The notes beneath the pieces were generated by a model. It saw only the letters and a program-made list of their open reading frames with translations, made no database searches and had not been told where the DNA came from. From contig CM026430.1 of NCBI GenBank assembly GCA_014871385.1, positions 4,071,040 to 4,135,039 on the forward strand: a DNA stretch of 64,000 bases, given 5' to 3'. Both the position numbers and the translations under genes were made by a program. Within the stretch, counting starts at the first letter, position 1; each line of letters begins with the position of its first letter. This DNA is from Ceratodon purpureus. Taxonomy: Eukaryota > Streptophyta > Bryopsida > Pseudoditrichales > Ditrichaceae. This document shows, piece by piece, positions 1 to 10,420 of this stretch.

Positions 1-286
1 CAGGTGAAACATATAGGAGTAACTGCAGAGTAGGCTGCTCTCCAACTCGGAAGTGGAGGTGAGGCAAAAAAAGGTGGGGATTCTCTCTGATGAATAGGTG
101 TTTCGATGGAGGAACAACACGCGGCCAAGACATTACTGTCCATCTTTTTCCAATCATCACGGGATTTCAAGCAGAAGATGTCCATTACTGAAATCAAAGA
201 CATCTGTGCAAAGCATTGAAGAACGAAGTCTCTACCAAACTTCAATGAAAGTTCACCAGTAAATGAGGGTTAGAAAATACTCTTAC

Positions 287-1372
287 ATCCCACGCATCGT
301 CAATTGCAATATTACTGTGGTCCTTCCTCTCGAGGAGTAGTCTCTTCTTCTCTTTCGCTGCGTTACGGGCCTCCTTCATGCGCTTACTCTCTTCCTCGGC
401 CTCGGCAGATTTCCAATACTTAACAAGGGCTGGAAAATACTTCTGGGGACACCACTTATGCTTCTCCCCGCGTCCTGTTTTAACCCAATGTTTACGCCAT
501 AAATACCGTGATGTACGTAAGGAGTTTTCTATAAACCACATGATATATCCCGCTCGCAAGGGTGGGTTGAATACAAATCTGCGATCGATGTCTTCTACTA
601 CCACTTTGATGTCAGAGTCCGGATGGTCTCTGAAATGTATAGTGGACATTTTCAGAAACCTTCGGGCAGATGCCCTGAATTGCCGGTGGACGAATGGTCG
701 GACGTCCTTCGGAATTCCTCCCTCTGCAGTGCATTGGATCGTCATGGGCCACTGCTGAGATTTCTCTATAAAAGAAGCTTTCCGGGCTCGTTGAGCTCTT
801 CTCTGAGCTGTCCTCTTGGATTCTTCGTACCGAATGCCCTGGTCCTCCTCTCTCGTCACGTCCACTGGATTGTGAGGTACGATGGGCAATGCTTCGAACA
901 CCACCTGCTGCTGGCTAACATTTGGGGAGGTCATGTCCGGAGGTGGGAAGTCGAATGGAGATAGCACTGAGGCACCACGCATCCAGGCCAAGGGACGGTA
1001 CTGCCTGGGAGATATGGGGCTTGCGGGTATTGGCGGAAGGTCGGAGTGATTGCTGTTATGCATCCTGGAGTCGGATCCCTCAGTGCGAGCTGTGTGACCG
1101 CTACCCTGGCCCTTACTTCCACTAGCGGTGTCTTTGCTCGCACTCCCATCTCCGCCACGGGACCTCGGCAGCTGGCTGGAAATAGGAGAGCTTAGAGAAT
1201 GTGATTGACTGGAGTTCTGCTGAATAGCGCGACTGTGACTTAGCGATAGTCGTCGGTAATTCTCCATGGCGCCCGTGGGAGCAAATTGGGACATGGAGTT
1301 GCGGACGTGAGGCACGGGAACTGAATTGTTCTGGAGTGATGGATGCTGACATCCTTGGTAAAGATATTGCAA
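287..1372 (-). CDS. Transposase_24-like (Ptta/En/Spm) ORF of the CACTA element, partial exon
   Basis: One open exon of about 360 residues, read leftward. It begins right after a good acceptor (ttcttcgcag, ending at 1373) and stays open to a donor (gtaaga, at 286-281) just after an Asp codon, so this is an internal exon and both ends of the protein lie elsewhere. The first half is Ser/Pro-rich and disordered-looking. The second half has a basic stretch (RRAQRARKASF), a region with IMWFIENSLRTSRYLWRKHW, then KYFPALVKYWKS followed by a charged helix (EESKRMKEARNAAKE). This W..YW..E....S....R layout resembles the plant Transposase_24 family found beside Tnp2 in CACTA elements. It points opposite to the transposase gene. 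The family match is by eye; confidence is moderate. Confidence 0.5.
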
Positions 1373-2141
1373 CTGCGAAGAAGAGTCAATCGAAGGAGGA
1401 ACTGCCCCGGGAGTACATCATCTGCGACGCCCACGGGTGCAAGTACGGAGGTCGTTGAGGGTAATTTGAGTTCACTGGCATCTGTCCCGAGGATGTACTC
1501 TTCAAGTTCAAGACCCCGATAACATTGTTTTAGAATCAGGTATATAAAAATGTAAATGCAGCTGCGACGTGCTTATCCACCACGGACTGAGAAAAATGAA
1601 CTTAGGACGGATCTGATATACTAATGCGTAAGTGTGTTACCTGTGTCGGGATGTTCGATTGACCGGAGGAAGTGGACGTCATTTTCTGGGAAAGATGTGG
1701 AGGTCCGAAATGTTGAGCTCCACCAGAGGATGATAACACCGGGATAAAATTCTGTTAGCCATAACAAACCCCACTGTACAAGGTTAATTCAATGACACGT
1801 GAAATAGAAAGTGGAAACGAAAAAATGAGGAATTCCACAACAGAAAAGTATAGAACATATACAACGTGACAATGAGCCAATATCGGTGGAAGTGTCACCA
1901 CTATGCAGTGCGACATATGATTATCGAAATACAATGGGCATAACCCGGTACAGGGAGGAGGACAGGATCAAACTCCGAAATCCACTAAGATGATTACGAC
2001 AATGACGTTAGCCGCAGCCGCTCTTGCCTCTCATTCTACAGAATGTGTATCTATTCCTCATCGTCAGTGCCGCTTGTGGACCTCTCTTCGTCCCAGTCCC
2101 CAATCTGCGTTAGCCCAGTCCGGGTCGGATTCGAGTCTGTG

Positions 2142-2603
2142 TCATGGAACGGATTTTCCCCCTGTTGCGGCAACAACCCGATGATCACCCTGAATCCACG
2201 CTTCTAATCCTAAAGGCCACTCCTTGCTACCTTCAGCGTATACCATCCACCCGACGCACACGCATCTAATATGACACAACATTCTGAATTTATCGACTGG
2301 TGTTTCTCCATTCATTAGCAATGGCCATATTTTGTCCTTCACTATCTCTCGGGGCAGGGAGTCCAAGAAAGTCTCCGCGGGGACATGAGCGGGATCGCAA
2401 TCCGACTCTGGGCCACTACGAGGGCGCTTCCAATCCATCACCCACGGTTTCACCGGCATGCGATGTCTCTTCAGGTACCTGTCCAAGCGGAAGATGGCTA
2501 ACTCGACTACATCTAACATGGTGTGGTGTAAGCCTCCCGGTCCTTCGGCAATCCTTCTTGCGGACATGCGGCTCGGTGACGGTACTCGTGAGTCCATCGC
2601 CAT
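2142..2603 (-). CDS. F-box-like protein ORF inside the CACTA element
   Basis: An ATG-initiated frame of 153 residues, read leftward (ATG at 2603-2601). Residues about 80-125 look like an F-box: LPREIVKDKIWPLL, then FRMLCHIRCVCVGW, which fits the LPxEI...I...L...R.VC..W pattern of F-box N-termini that bind SKP1. A following WPLGLEAW segment may be the start of a substrate-recognition region. The frame may continue by splicing, since a CAG/gtgatc donor-like site lies near the end. No leucine-rich or Kelch repeats are visible in the ORF. It lies between the Transposase_24-like ORF and the transposase gene, inside the element, so it is either captured host sequence or an element gene. The family call rests on a short motif. 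Confidence 0.45.
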   Translation of the reverse strand: MAMDSRVPSPSRMSARRIAEGPGGLHHTMLDVVELAIFRLDRYLKRHRMPVKPWVMDWKRPRSGPESDCDPAHVPAETFLDSLPREIVKDKIWPLLMNGETPVDKFRMLCHIRCVCVGWMVYAEGSKEWPLGLEAWIQGDHRVVAATGGKSVP

Positions 2604-4782
2604 TAAACGGCGGGTTGGGGATCTCCGTGCGCGACTTAACAGATGGAACAGTGTCCAAAAGAACAGAGAATCTAACGAAACAAACGAGTGCAGACACCGA
2701 ACATTGGGTTAGGGAGTGGACCTGAGGTTGGAAGAGAGCGCAGCAATGCGATTGACAGAGGCCGATTAAATGTCTCTCAATAACATTGTGACACAGTTGA
2801 GAACCCCAGGGGCAGCCGCCGTCGAACGTGAGCCATGGCGACGACATCTCATCCCTAAACCCTAGAGCCTTGCAAGAAAGTGGAAATCCCCCCCGATGAG
2901 TAAGACAAGAGCGCCACAAACTCTCCCGATCACGGCGCTCTGAACCATACTGCTGCTGGTCTGCAAATCAGATAAAAACGGGACGGTATGCTAAATATCA
3001 CCATACTGTCCGCCATCGTGGTGCATGTGGTGGAGAGTGGGAACTCCGTCTCAGAGGAGGTATCTTCAGCATCATAGCTATCCTAGGTTTAATGGTGGAA
3101 GTCCTCACTCATGGACGTCGTGGATGGGTTTCCGAAGTGACGCCGTGTCGATGATTACTAGAAACTACCAATATACCCGGTTGTTTACCTGACAAGGCCG
3201 ACCAGGTACAAACCGAACTTCCCCACTTAGAAATAGATAATATAGATCAAAAGCAGCTTTCGCGAGAATCCCTCAGATGACGGCGCCTATCATTGGTTGG
3301 ATGGGCCGAGGGTCGGGGATTGAAGGAGCCTCGTCGCGCTGAAGGTCATCCTCGGACGATGGCACCAAGAGACTAAGGTACTCTGGTTACGCACTACGGG
3401 AGGTTTGGAATGGTCTATAGGTGCATGGGAAGACATAGAATATTTCATTGCAACGCTGTTCAGGTGGGGACGTTTCCCTTCAGAGAGCACATGCGTTCCC
3501 GCTCACCGATGTACTCTGCTTCCCTTGTGCGCTGTTGCGTTCCGGAAAGTGTACTGCAGACGCACACCCAACACTCCTAATTAGGGTTACAGAGTAACGG
3601 ACAATTTCTGAGGTGCTTACTCTGATCGTGGTGGTGGTTGAAGTGGAATAGAGAGTACTGAGAGGATGCATCGAGAGGATTTGGAATATAGCTCTGATTA
3701 CGGAACAGATTCGTTACGCGTTGACCGATTGGTGGGGCACCAAGTCTGTTAGAGAGCGCAATCCGGGGTGTATGAGTTAGGAGTGCTCGGTCCTCGTCAC
3801 GTCTGCATTGAGTTCTGCGATTGCAGTTCGTGTAGGAAACTTAGGTGGTTTAATAATCCGAAATGCAACTGCGCTCTCGGGAAAATGTGGGGAAAGTATT
3901 TCACCTTGGATGGAGCGATGCGGGTGAAGTGGTTGCGTTGCAGGTGCAATACACTCTCGTCATTGGCGACGTCGGCCTCTCTATTCTGCAAGTGTCTTTT
4001 ACTACTACGCAGGAATACAATCCGTCGGAAGGTAGTACACGTCCCGAAGAATACGAAGAGCCTTCTGCAGAAGTCTCTAGCTCTGATTTTCCAGCGGACT
4101 TGGTTCGGATTGAATTCGGCTTGGAGGAGGTGTATCGCCTTGGATAGGACCAATGCTGGTCAGAATAGTTCTGCACAGAAAAGGGGATTCGCTCAGACGC
4201 TTACATTTGTTGGGTTTGCGAGGTGAAGCATTTAGGTATGCTGCCATTCCTTGACCCGTGGGCACCAATTGTGATTAAGGAGTTTTCGGTGGGTAGAAAG
4301 TGCTTAATTACGTAGTTACCGTGATGTACATGGCTGTTCATTGACAGTGCGTGAGTCTGAAGAACCGCTGTCGTCGTTCTTCATGTTCTTAGAATGGAAG
4401 AGGGCATTCGAAGGAATCCACCGGGGGAGGCTCGCATCCTGTCTCGGAGAGCGAAATTACTCAGGCGGGAGTTGGCGTACGCGAGGCGGATGAGTTGGAC
4501 GAAACTGCCATGTCCATGTCAAATCCACATGCGGGAGGCGGCACACTCTCGACTCATACCGGAGATGCCTGAGGGATAATGGAAGGCATGTGTGGTTCTA
4601 TGGAAGGACAGAGGTATGTCTCATATTTTCCTTCGTGTGTTGATGTGGTGCTCATATGTAAGATTAACCACGACAACTCAGGAACTCGAATTCTGAAAAT
4701 TCATTAGAGCCTTCACCTTCCATGCACAGTAGAAGAACACAATACCGATTGGTTGATGCTATGAATTGGGATATCGCATGTC
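2604..4782. other. CACTA interior without a confident gene
   Basis: GC-balanced transposon interior. Frames on the + strand at about 3863-4147 (acidic, Ser/Glu-rich, EYEEPSAEVSSSDFPADL) and about 4394-4580 look compositionally like coding exons of a low-complexity N-terminal region. I cannot join them into one reading frame or assign a domain. The longer overlapping frame at 3768-4226 is Cys/Arg-rich and looks like a shadow. Confidence 0.3.
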
Positions 4783-5322
4783 ATGAAGCACCTCCTGCCT
4801 AACAGTCGAAGATGTCTGTTGTACCAGGGATACGAGGACGACGACTCCGACGTCGAGTGGGAGGACCACATTACGTGGTACTATGGAGCGCAGGCGAGAA
4901 TGCGTCCAAACGCACTACGGCGGAGGGATTTAGACCCGGGGATTGATGTGACGCAGATGGTAGTCGAAGCTCATGATATCGTGGACAGAATTCATGAAGA
5001 GGTGATGGTGGACCAGGTTCATGCTGGAGAGCATCCGAGAGGAGATCCGCACCAACAGAGATTTCCGAATGGAGTCAGCGACGACTTAGGGCAGGAGAAC
5101 AGAGCATCACCCGTAGGAGCAGGTCGGGGTGGGGGGATTCCTAGTCCGGAGAGAAGCAGTGACTCGGCAATCCCCTTACGCGAGGAAGGTAATGCAGCAG
5201 GTGAAGACGGCCGTGACATCTCCGATGCACCGTCAGTCGACGTTTCTGATGATAGCTCTGGAGACGAGGGGCGCAGTGGGGAGACTCTGACGACGAGACA
5301 GACGCTTCCATCGCGGCCCTAG
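4783..5322 (+). CDS. N-terminal part of the Tnp2 transposase gene (acidic leader)
   Basis: A 179-residue frame from an ATG, directly upstream of the Transposase_21 region. The segment GYEDDDSDVEWEDHITWYYG has the position and feel of the transposase-associated domain that precedes Tnp2 in CACTA proteins, but I cannot see the usual Cys motif, so this is inference. The rest is acidic and Ser/Asp-rich (SDAPSVDVSDDSSGDEG). Near 5285 the acidic theme continues in another frame (DSDDETDAS), so the annotated stop follows a one-base frame slip rather than the true end of the protein. Confidence 0.4.
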   Translation: MKHLLPNSRRCLLYQGYEDDDSDVEWEDHITWYYGAQARMRPNALRRRDLDPGIDVTQMVVEAHDIVDRIHEEVMVDQVHAGEHPRGDPHQQRFPNGVSDDLGQENRASPVGAGRGGGIPSPERSSDSAIPLREEGNAAGEDGRDISDAPSVDVSDDSSGDEGRSGETLTTRQTLPSRP

Positions 5323-5329
5323 AGGAGGC

Positions 5330-6520
5330 AGCGACTACTCCCTGTTCCCAGGATCAGAATACTCTAGCATGGGAACGACGTATGTGCTTCTAAGTAGTGG
5401 AAAGCTGCACGGCTGTTCCGACGTCTACCTGGATGAGCTATTCCGGACCTTAAGCACTACCATTCTTCCTAAGCCGAATACCTTACCAAACTTACAGAGA
5501 GGCATCCGAGTACTTGAGGAAGTTGGGCCACACTTACAAGTCAATCGACTCCTGCCCCAACAATTGTTGCCTGTATCGAAGGACCTGAAGGACGCTCGTG
5601 TTTGTCCACATTGCAGGGCTCCGAGAAAAAGAAGAGCAGGGAGATCAGAAGTGCCGTTCAAGGTTACGAGGGCCTTCTCTTACTCCGCGACTCAAACGGA
5701 TGTTTCGAAGTGCTCTTCAGGCAGCTGCAATGACATGGTGGGCGACCCTCGCAGTCACGGACGGTGTGATGTCTCATGTCTCTCACTCAGCGCAATGGAA
5801 GTGGATCTCGGAGAGATTTCATGCAGAGTTTGGCCATGACGATAGAAAACGTGCGAATGGCTCTTGTTACAGATGGATTCAACCCCCACGCAGACAAGAG
5901 GAGTACTTACTCTATATGGCCTATTCTCCTCATGAACTACAACATTGCACCGTGGCTTACGACGAAGAATTATTTTATTATGTTGGGGATCCTAATCCCG
6001 GGTCCTAAATCCGTAACAGCTGATTACTTCGATATCTATATGGAGCCACTGATTGAAGAACTCTTACATCTTTGGGAAGAAGGGGTGTACTGCATGGATG
6101 TCGCCCGTTATAAGGAGTCGTCTCATTTCATATTGAAGGCGATGATCATCTGGACAATTGGCGACTTCCCAGCCTACGGCGTTTTAGCTGGTTGCACAAC
6201 CAATGGGTTCGTTGGCTGCCCAGTGTGCGGGGAGGGCTTTAGATCACGGCGTTCTAAGGTTTTACACAAGAACGTCTTCTGTGGATGTGCCCGCAGGTTC
6301 CTTGTTAGGGCAGACCATCCCTTCAGGGGCGACAGTTCAAACTTCATAGATGAGGAGCACCGAGTGGCCCCTACTCCCGTTACCGGAAGTGAAGCATTGC
6401 AGAGGGGAGAGGAGCGTGTCAGGTGGCTTAGAGAGTATGGAAGACCGAAGGAAAATGACCCCGTCAGAAGGCACGGCATCAAGCGAGTTTCCTCACTATA
6501 TAGGCTTCCTTACTGGAAGG
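5330..6520 (+). pseudogene. Tnp2 transposase (Transposase_21), frameshifted
   Basis: The catalytic region of a CACTA transposase, broken across frames. Recognisable blocks in order: LFPGSEYSS; ILPKPNTLP; in the next frame YKSIDSCPNNCCLYRR; then KDLKDARVCPHCRAPRKRR; then LTPRLKRMF; then VTDGFNPHADKRSTYSIWP, ILIPGPKS, DIYMEPLIEELLHLW, WTIGDFPAYGVLAGC and CPVCGEGF. Each matches the order in plant Tnp2 proteins, but adjacent blocks sit in different frames at about 5335, 5490, 5575, 5680 and 5820, with no room for introns, so these are frameshifts. From 5830 to 6520 the frame is open and ends LPYWK at a gtaaga donor; the protein resumes at 7020 after an intron. Host genes in the same window have no such breaks, so assembly error is not the first explanation. 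Confidence 0.75.
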
Positions 6521-7019
6521 TAAGAGTGCCACTGAGCCGCCCCTGATCCTTGTTTACAGTCTGCACATGTTGTCTTCGACGTCTCGATATTGTGTGGCTC
6601 CAGTGGCTTCATGTCATGATCACTTGGGACTCTATGTCTAGACGTCGGGGTGATGTAGCTGTCTTAACATATGTCATTGAAGTTTAGCCCAGCCTTTTTT
6701 TTCGGTGTCGATAAACTTGCTGGTGAATGGGGTTCGAACTACCAGGCTCTGTCCACCGGGACTTCTAACCATTCATTTAGCGTATGTTGTTCTCTTAGAT
6801 AGCGTATAATGACTGCTGGAATTGGATTATATGATCATGCTGTTCGACGACATGAATTGCACATGTCGATGCTCACCTGCGCATGATCTGGTACTGTGTG
6901 ACCAGATGAATATGTAGCAGACTATGTTTCTCGGTGCAATGGTCAGTCGTGCTTGCTGATCCCCCATTCTTATATTTTCAGCTGAAGTCTCACAACTTTC
7001 TTCATGGTGCTGTGAATAG

Positions 7020-7920
7020 GAACTTCCAGTTAGGCACACACTCGACGTCATGCATGTGGAAAAGAATATAGCGGTTACAATTACTGGATTTTTACTCGGT
7101 GAAGAAGACACGATAGCCGTGCGAAAGGACCTACAGGATCAAGGGGTCATGCCTAGTCTGCATCTTGTGCGGGATGAGTTAACCGATAGCTACCTGATGC
7201 CGCAGGCACCCTACGTTCTTAGCCCGGTGAGAAACGACGAGTCCTACAGACGATCAAGAATGTTCAAACACCGACTGGTCACTGTTCGAACTTGTCGAAG
7301 GTAGTTAACTTGGATAAAGGGAAGTTCCAGTTCATGAAAAGCCACGACTGGCATGTTGTTCTAGAGGAGGTGTTACCTGCCGCCTTGAGAGGGTCGCTCG
7401 CAGATGGACCTCGGGTAGCTGTTATTCGACTAGGGCACTGCTTCAAGAAGATTTGCGAGAAACAAGTAACCGTGAGTGAGCTCCCGAACTTATTGAACTA
7501 CATTGCCGAAACTTGCTCTCTGCTGGAGATATACTTCCCACTGGCGTATTGGAATATAATGCCCCATCTCGTACTTCACTTGCCAAGGGAGCTTTACTGG
7601 TGCGGGCCCGTTCATGCCCGCTGGATGTATAGCGTGGAAAGGTACTTAGGTCACTTGAAGAGCCTCGTGCGTAATAAGGCCAGACCCGAAGGATCCATTG
7701 CCCAGGGTTATATGTATACGGAAGCCATCGGATTCGTCACAGAGCATTTCCAAATGTATCCAGGAGTTGCGAGACTACTCTGGGACATGGAAGAAGACGA
7801 ACAGGACGCAGGGGAGGTGATGGAGGGGCAGGGTCGTGAGCAATTCTGGGACGACATTGAATTGAAGAAACTTCACGAACATGTTTTGCGTCACTGCGTC
7901 CACACGGAGGACCTCTATAG
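7020..7920 (+). pseudogene. Tnp2 transposase continuation with DUF4218 region
   Basis: The exon resumes after tgaatag at 7019 with ELPVRHTLDVMHVEKN, the conserved end of Transposase_21. It continues with DLQDQGVMPSLH and, after a frame slip near 7235, with TPTGHCSN leading into NLDKGKFQFMKSHDWHVVL. The DUF4218 core follows: LPAALRG, ETCSLLEIYFP, HLVLHLPREL, GPVHARWMYSVERYLGHLK, YMYTEAIGFVTEHF. The DUF4218 part is open and well conserved. The exon most likely ends at the AG/gtatgc donor at 7920, because splicing there to 8049 keeps the frame, while the in-frame read-through soon stops. DUF4218 is a constant partner domain of plant Tnp2; its biochemical role is not established. Confidence 0.75.
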
Positions 7921-8048
7921 GTATGCTACCCTCATGCGTACTGTTTGGGTCAGTGTCATCGCATTGGTGACTAAATAAAGAGTGCTCTAACTGTTATTAA
8001 AACGAGTACGTAGAGTACTGTTTAACTCTACAGCCGTTTCTGTTGCAG

Positions 8049-9060
8049 TATTTTCTCAGAGGAAAGAAGATCGCTTAGGGGTCGCAATCCAAGGAGACTC
8101 GTTCCATTCGCAGACTGGATCGAAGAGAGAGTGCGTCAAATGGGAATCGATGGTCATAACCCCTCTCCAGATCTGGTGACTATGTCCAGACTTCCGTCTC
8201 CGTACGTAAAGCATCATAACTCGATGTGGGCTTTCGGCTACCACTTCAGAACTGACGAAGAGGACGGGAAACAACACGTAACCTTCGACGCTGGAGTGGC
8301 AGCCATCATAAACCAAACCTGCCGTTCTTCAGTGTCGGATGTGAACCAAATTGAGTCGGAGCTCCTTTATGTAGGAATTATTAAGGACATACTGCGCGTT
8401 GACTACGGACATTTGAAGTTCAACGTATTGAGGTGTTCATGGATCAAGCCTGATCTCGCAGGGGAGCCGACAATCAAAGTAGACCAAGACGGTTTTTGGC
8501 TCGTAAAACACGCTGCTCGACAGAGTGCAGACGTCGAGCCGTATCTCATGGCCGCACATGCCCGTCAGGTCAGTTAATCGACGCAATTCCCTTTCATTCG
8601 TACAGTCTCCCAATGTTTGCATTCCGGTCTAAGCTGAACCTCTGAATTGCATCATGAGCATCGTATCACTTATCACAGTCGTCATTATGGACTACCCAAT
8701 GCCGAACAGGTTTATTTTGTCGATGATCCATACAATGAAGAATGGAAGGTTGTGAGGTACAAGGAGCCGAGATCACGGCGGGTCACTGATGGGCTACCAG
8801 ACGCTTCTCTTAGCGCACCAGGTCGGACCACTGCCACCGAGCTTAACATTGCTAGAGGACAAGGCGAGGCTGCAGCTGAGCCTCAGAGGCAGCCAGTACT
8901 AGAGGCCGACGTGGTGCATGTCATGGCACACGAAGAGGTCGACGAAGAAGCAGCTTACATGCAAACGGACCACATCCATTCCGATTCAGAGGACGACATC
9001 CCCAACGACGAGGCAGCAGTTCCAGTGATTCCCGTACCTAATGCGATTGACGATGCATAA
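8049..9060 (+). CDS. DUF4216 C-terminal part of the Tnp2 transposase gene
   Basis: Two exons, 8049-8568 and 8710-9060, joined in phase 0 (CGTCAG/gtcagt donor, gccgaacag acceptor), end the transposase gene. The first reads LVPFADWIEERV, then LPSPYVKHHNSMWAFGYHFRT, GVAAIINQTCRS, ELLYVGIIKDILRVDYGH and VLRCSWIKP, the classic DUF4216 layout. The splice recreates ARQ-VYFVDDPYNEEWKVV, the end of DUF4216. The last exon then runs into a long acidic tail (HSDSEDDIPNDEAAV) and a TAA. The reading frame is intact over both exons, in contrast to the damaged catalytic part upstream. Confidence 0.75.
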
Positions 9061-10420
9061 CTCTAACGAGTTTGAAATGCCATCAGCCCTTCACGCAGAG
9101 CTTGAACTCGGTGTTACTACGGCATTCCCTAAGACATTGGTACGTCAATTCAGCGAATGAATCCTTCATTACAGTCTCTCACAGCATTCTGCAAACTGAT
9201 CAGTTGAGGTTACTCTCTGAGGTCAGTAACTGAATAACTCCCCAAAAGTTTTTCCGCAACCTCTATATTCTAGGTTCTGTTCAGAGAAATACCGTGTGCT
9301 TCTCTGGCCATGGGGCATCAGTAGGTCCACGGTTTAGTATATCCACATCCCTCTTAGGTAATATGTTCACACGTCCAAACTGAGTCAGAGGCTCGTCCCA
9401 TGTACTGACTTGTCAGAACTTGCTTCACGTACGAGCCAAGGTTCTGACGGAGGACGGTCATGTCACCAGCACCGGACACTGAGTAGGCGGAGCCTCTTTC
9501 ACCTGTCACAAAATCTTAGCCTGTTTGTCTATTCAGGAAGTCCATCTAATCAATCATAATCCAGAGGACGAGTACATACGCATGTCAGTTCCAGCCGTTT
9601 CGAGTCCATTCCATCAAAGTAGGCGTAGGTCATGCCGTCATGGGGCACTGAAGTAGACATGAGTAGAACGCATAGCATCCCATCAGCGAGGCGGCTCCTT
9701 CTAGTTTCACATGTCATTATTCTGTCACCTCTGGGCTGTAATTAGCAGCAGTCTGCCTCGCTGTATCGTCAATGAGTGGAAGGTGTTGTGGAGAATTGAC
9801 AGGTTAGTGACACAATGACCATCGTGGCGTATCCACACCCGTCACGCATTGGATTTCAGCATCATATTATGACAGGGAGCAATAGATGTGAGGTGACTAC
9901 CAGCCCCAATCAATTGTCGGCTGTCTTCTAGAACCCTAATTTCCTCAGAATAAAGCGAGTCGCCTGAGAGATGGAGAGGCGGATGCTCCTCAATGCTTCC
10001 ATCGCACAGGTGGGCGGAGCCTCCAGAGTGCGAACCCGTCGACTGATGCTTTCTGGCGTCTGTGTGCTAATCCACTCCTTCCCCGGTGCGTGCGAAGCAG
10101 AATCACGGGCTTCATTACTGAACCAGGTACGCGCTTCCATCTATGATATTATGTTCCGAATAGTATTTCCATGTGCTTGTACCATGCTGACTTCTCCATA
10201 TCTTGTCGACGGTCCAGACGCCCTTCTCCTCCATATTGTGTGTGTTTGAATGACTCGTAACCATTTCATCCTCCGAATTTGTTGGGTTCTCGTTCCTCTT
10301 TGCTGGAGTTGTGTAGTTAGTGCGCCTTTTTTTTATTTACAATGGAATAGAATTTAACCCTTGCTGTCTCGGCTATGGAAGACTTAATCAATATGATGTC
10401 TTCTGTATGTCTTCGCAGAC
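9061..10420. other. CACTA spacer between the two rightward genes
   Basis: No convincing coding exon. Short motifs such as CATGTCA and GGCGGAGCCTC recur here, and a poly-T run occurs at about 10326-10333. It probably holds the 3' end of the transposase transcript and the promoter or 5' UTR of the next gene; an acceptor-like cttcgcag at 10411-10418 hints at a 5' UTR intron. Confidence 0.3.

Noticed and set aside
2416-2919. 167-residue minus-strand frame overlapping the F-box-like ORF
   Set aside because: It overlaps the F-box-like ORF in another frame and has shadow-like composition.
3768-4226. 152-residue Cys/Arg-rich frame in the CACTA interior
   Set aside because: An overlapping frame (3863-4147) has a more coding-like acidic composition, and no motif supports the longer one.
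5490-5830. Programmed frameshifting in the transposase
   Set aside because: There are too many shifts in a short span, with no common slippery heptamer. Decay or sequencing error is simpler.
6720-6760. GGGGTTCGAACTACC as a tRNA T-arm
   Set aside because: No matching acceptor stem, anticodon arm or D-arm could be drawn around it, and it lies in an intron of the transposase gene.
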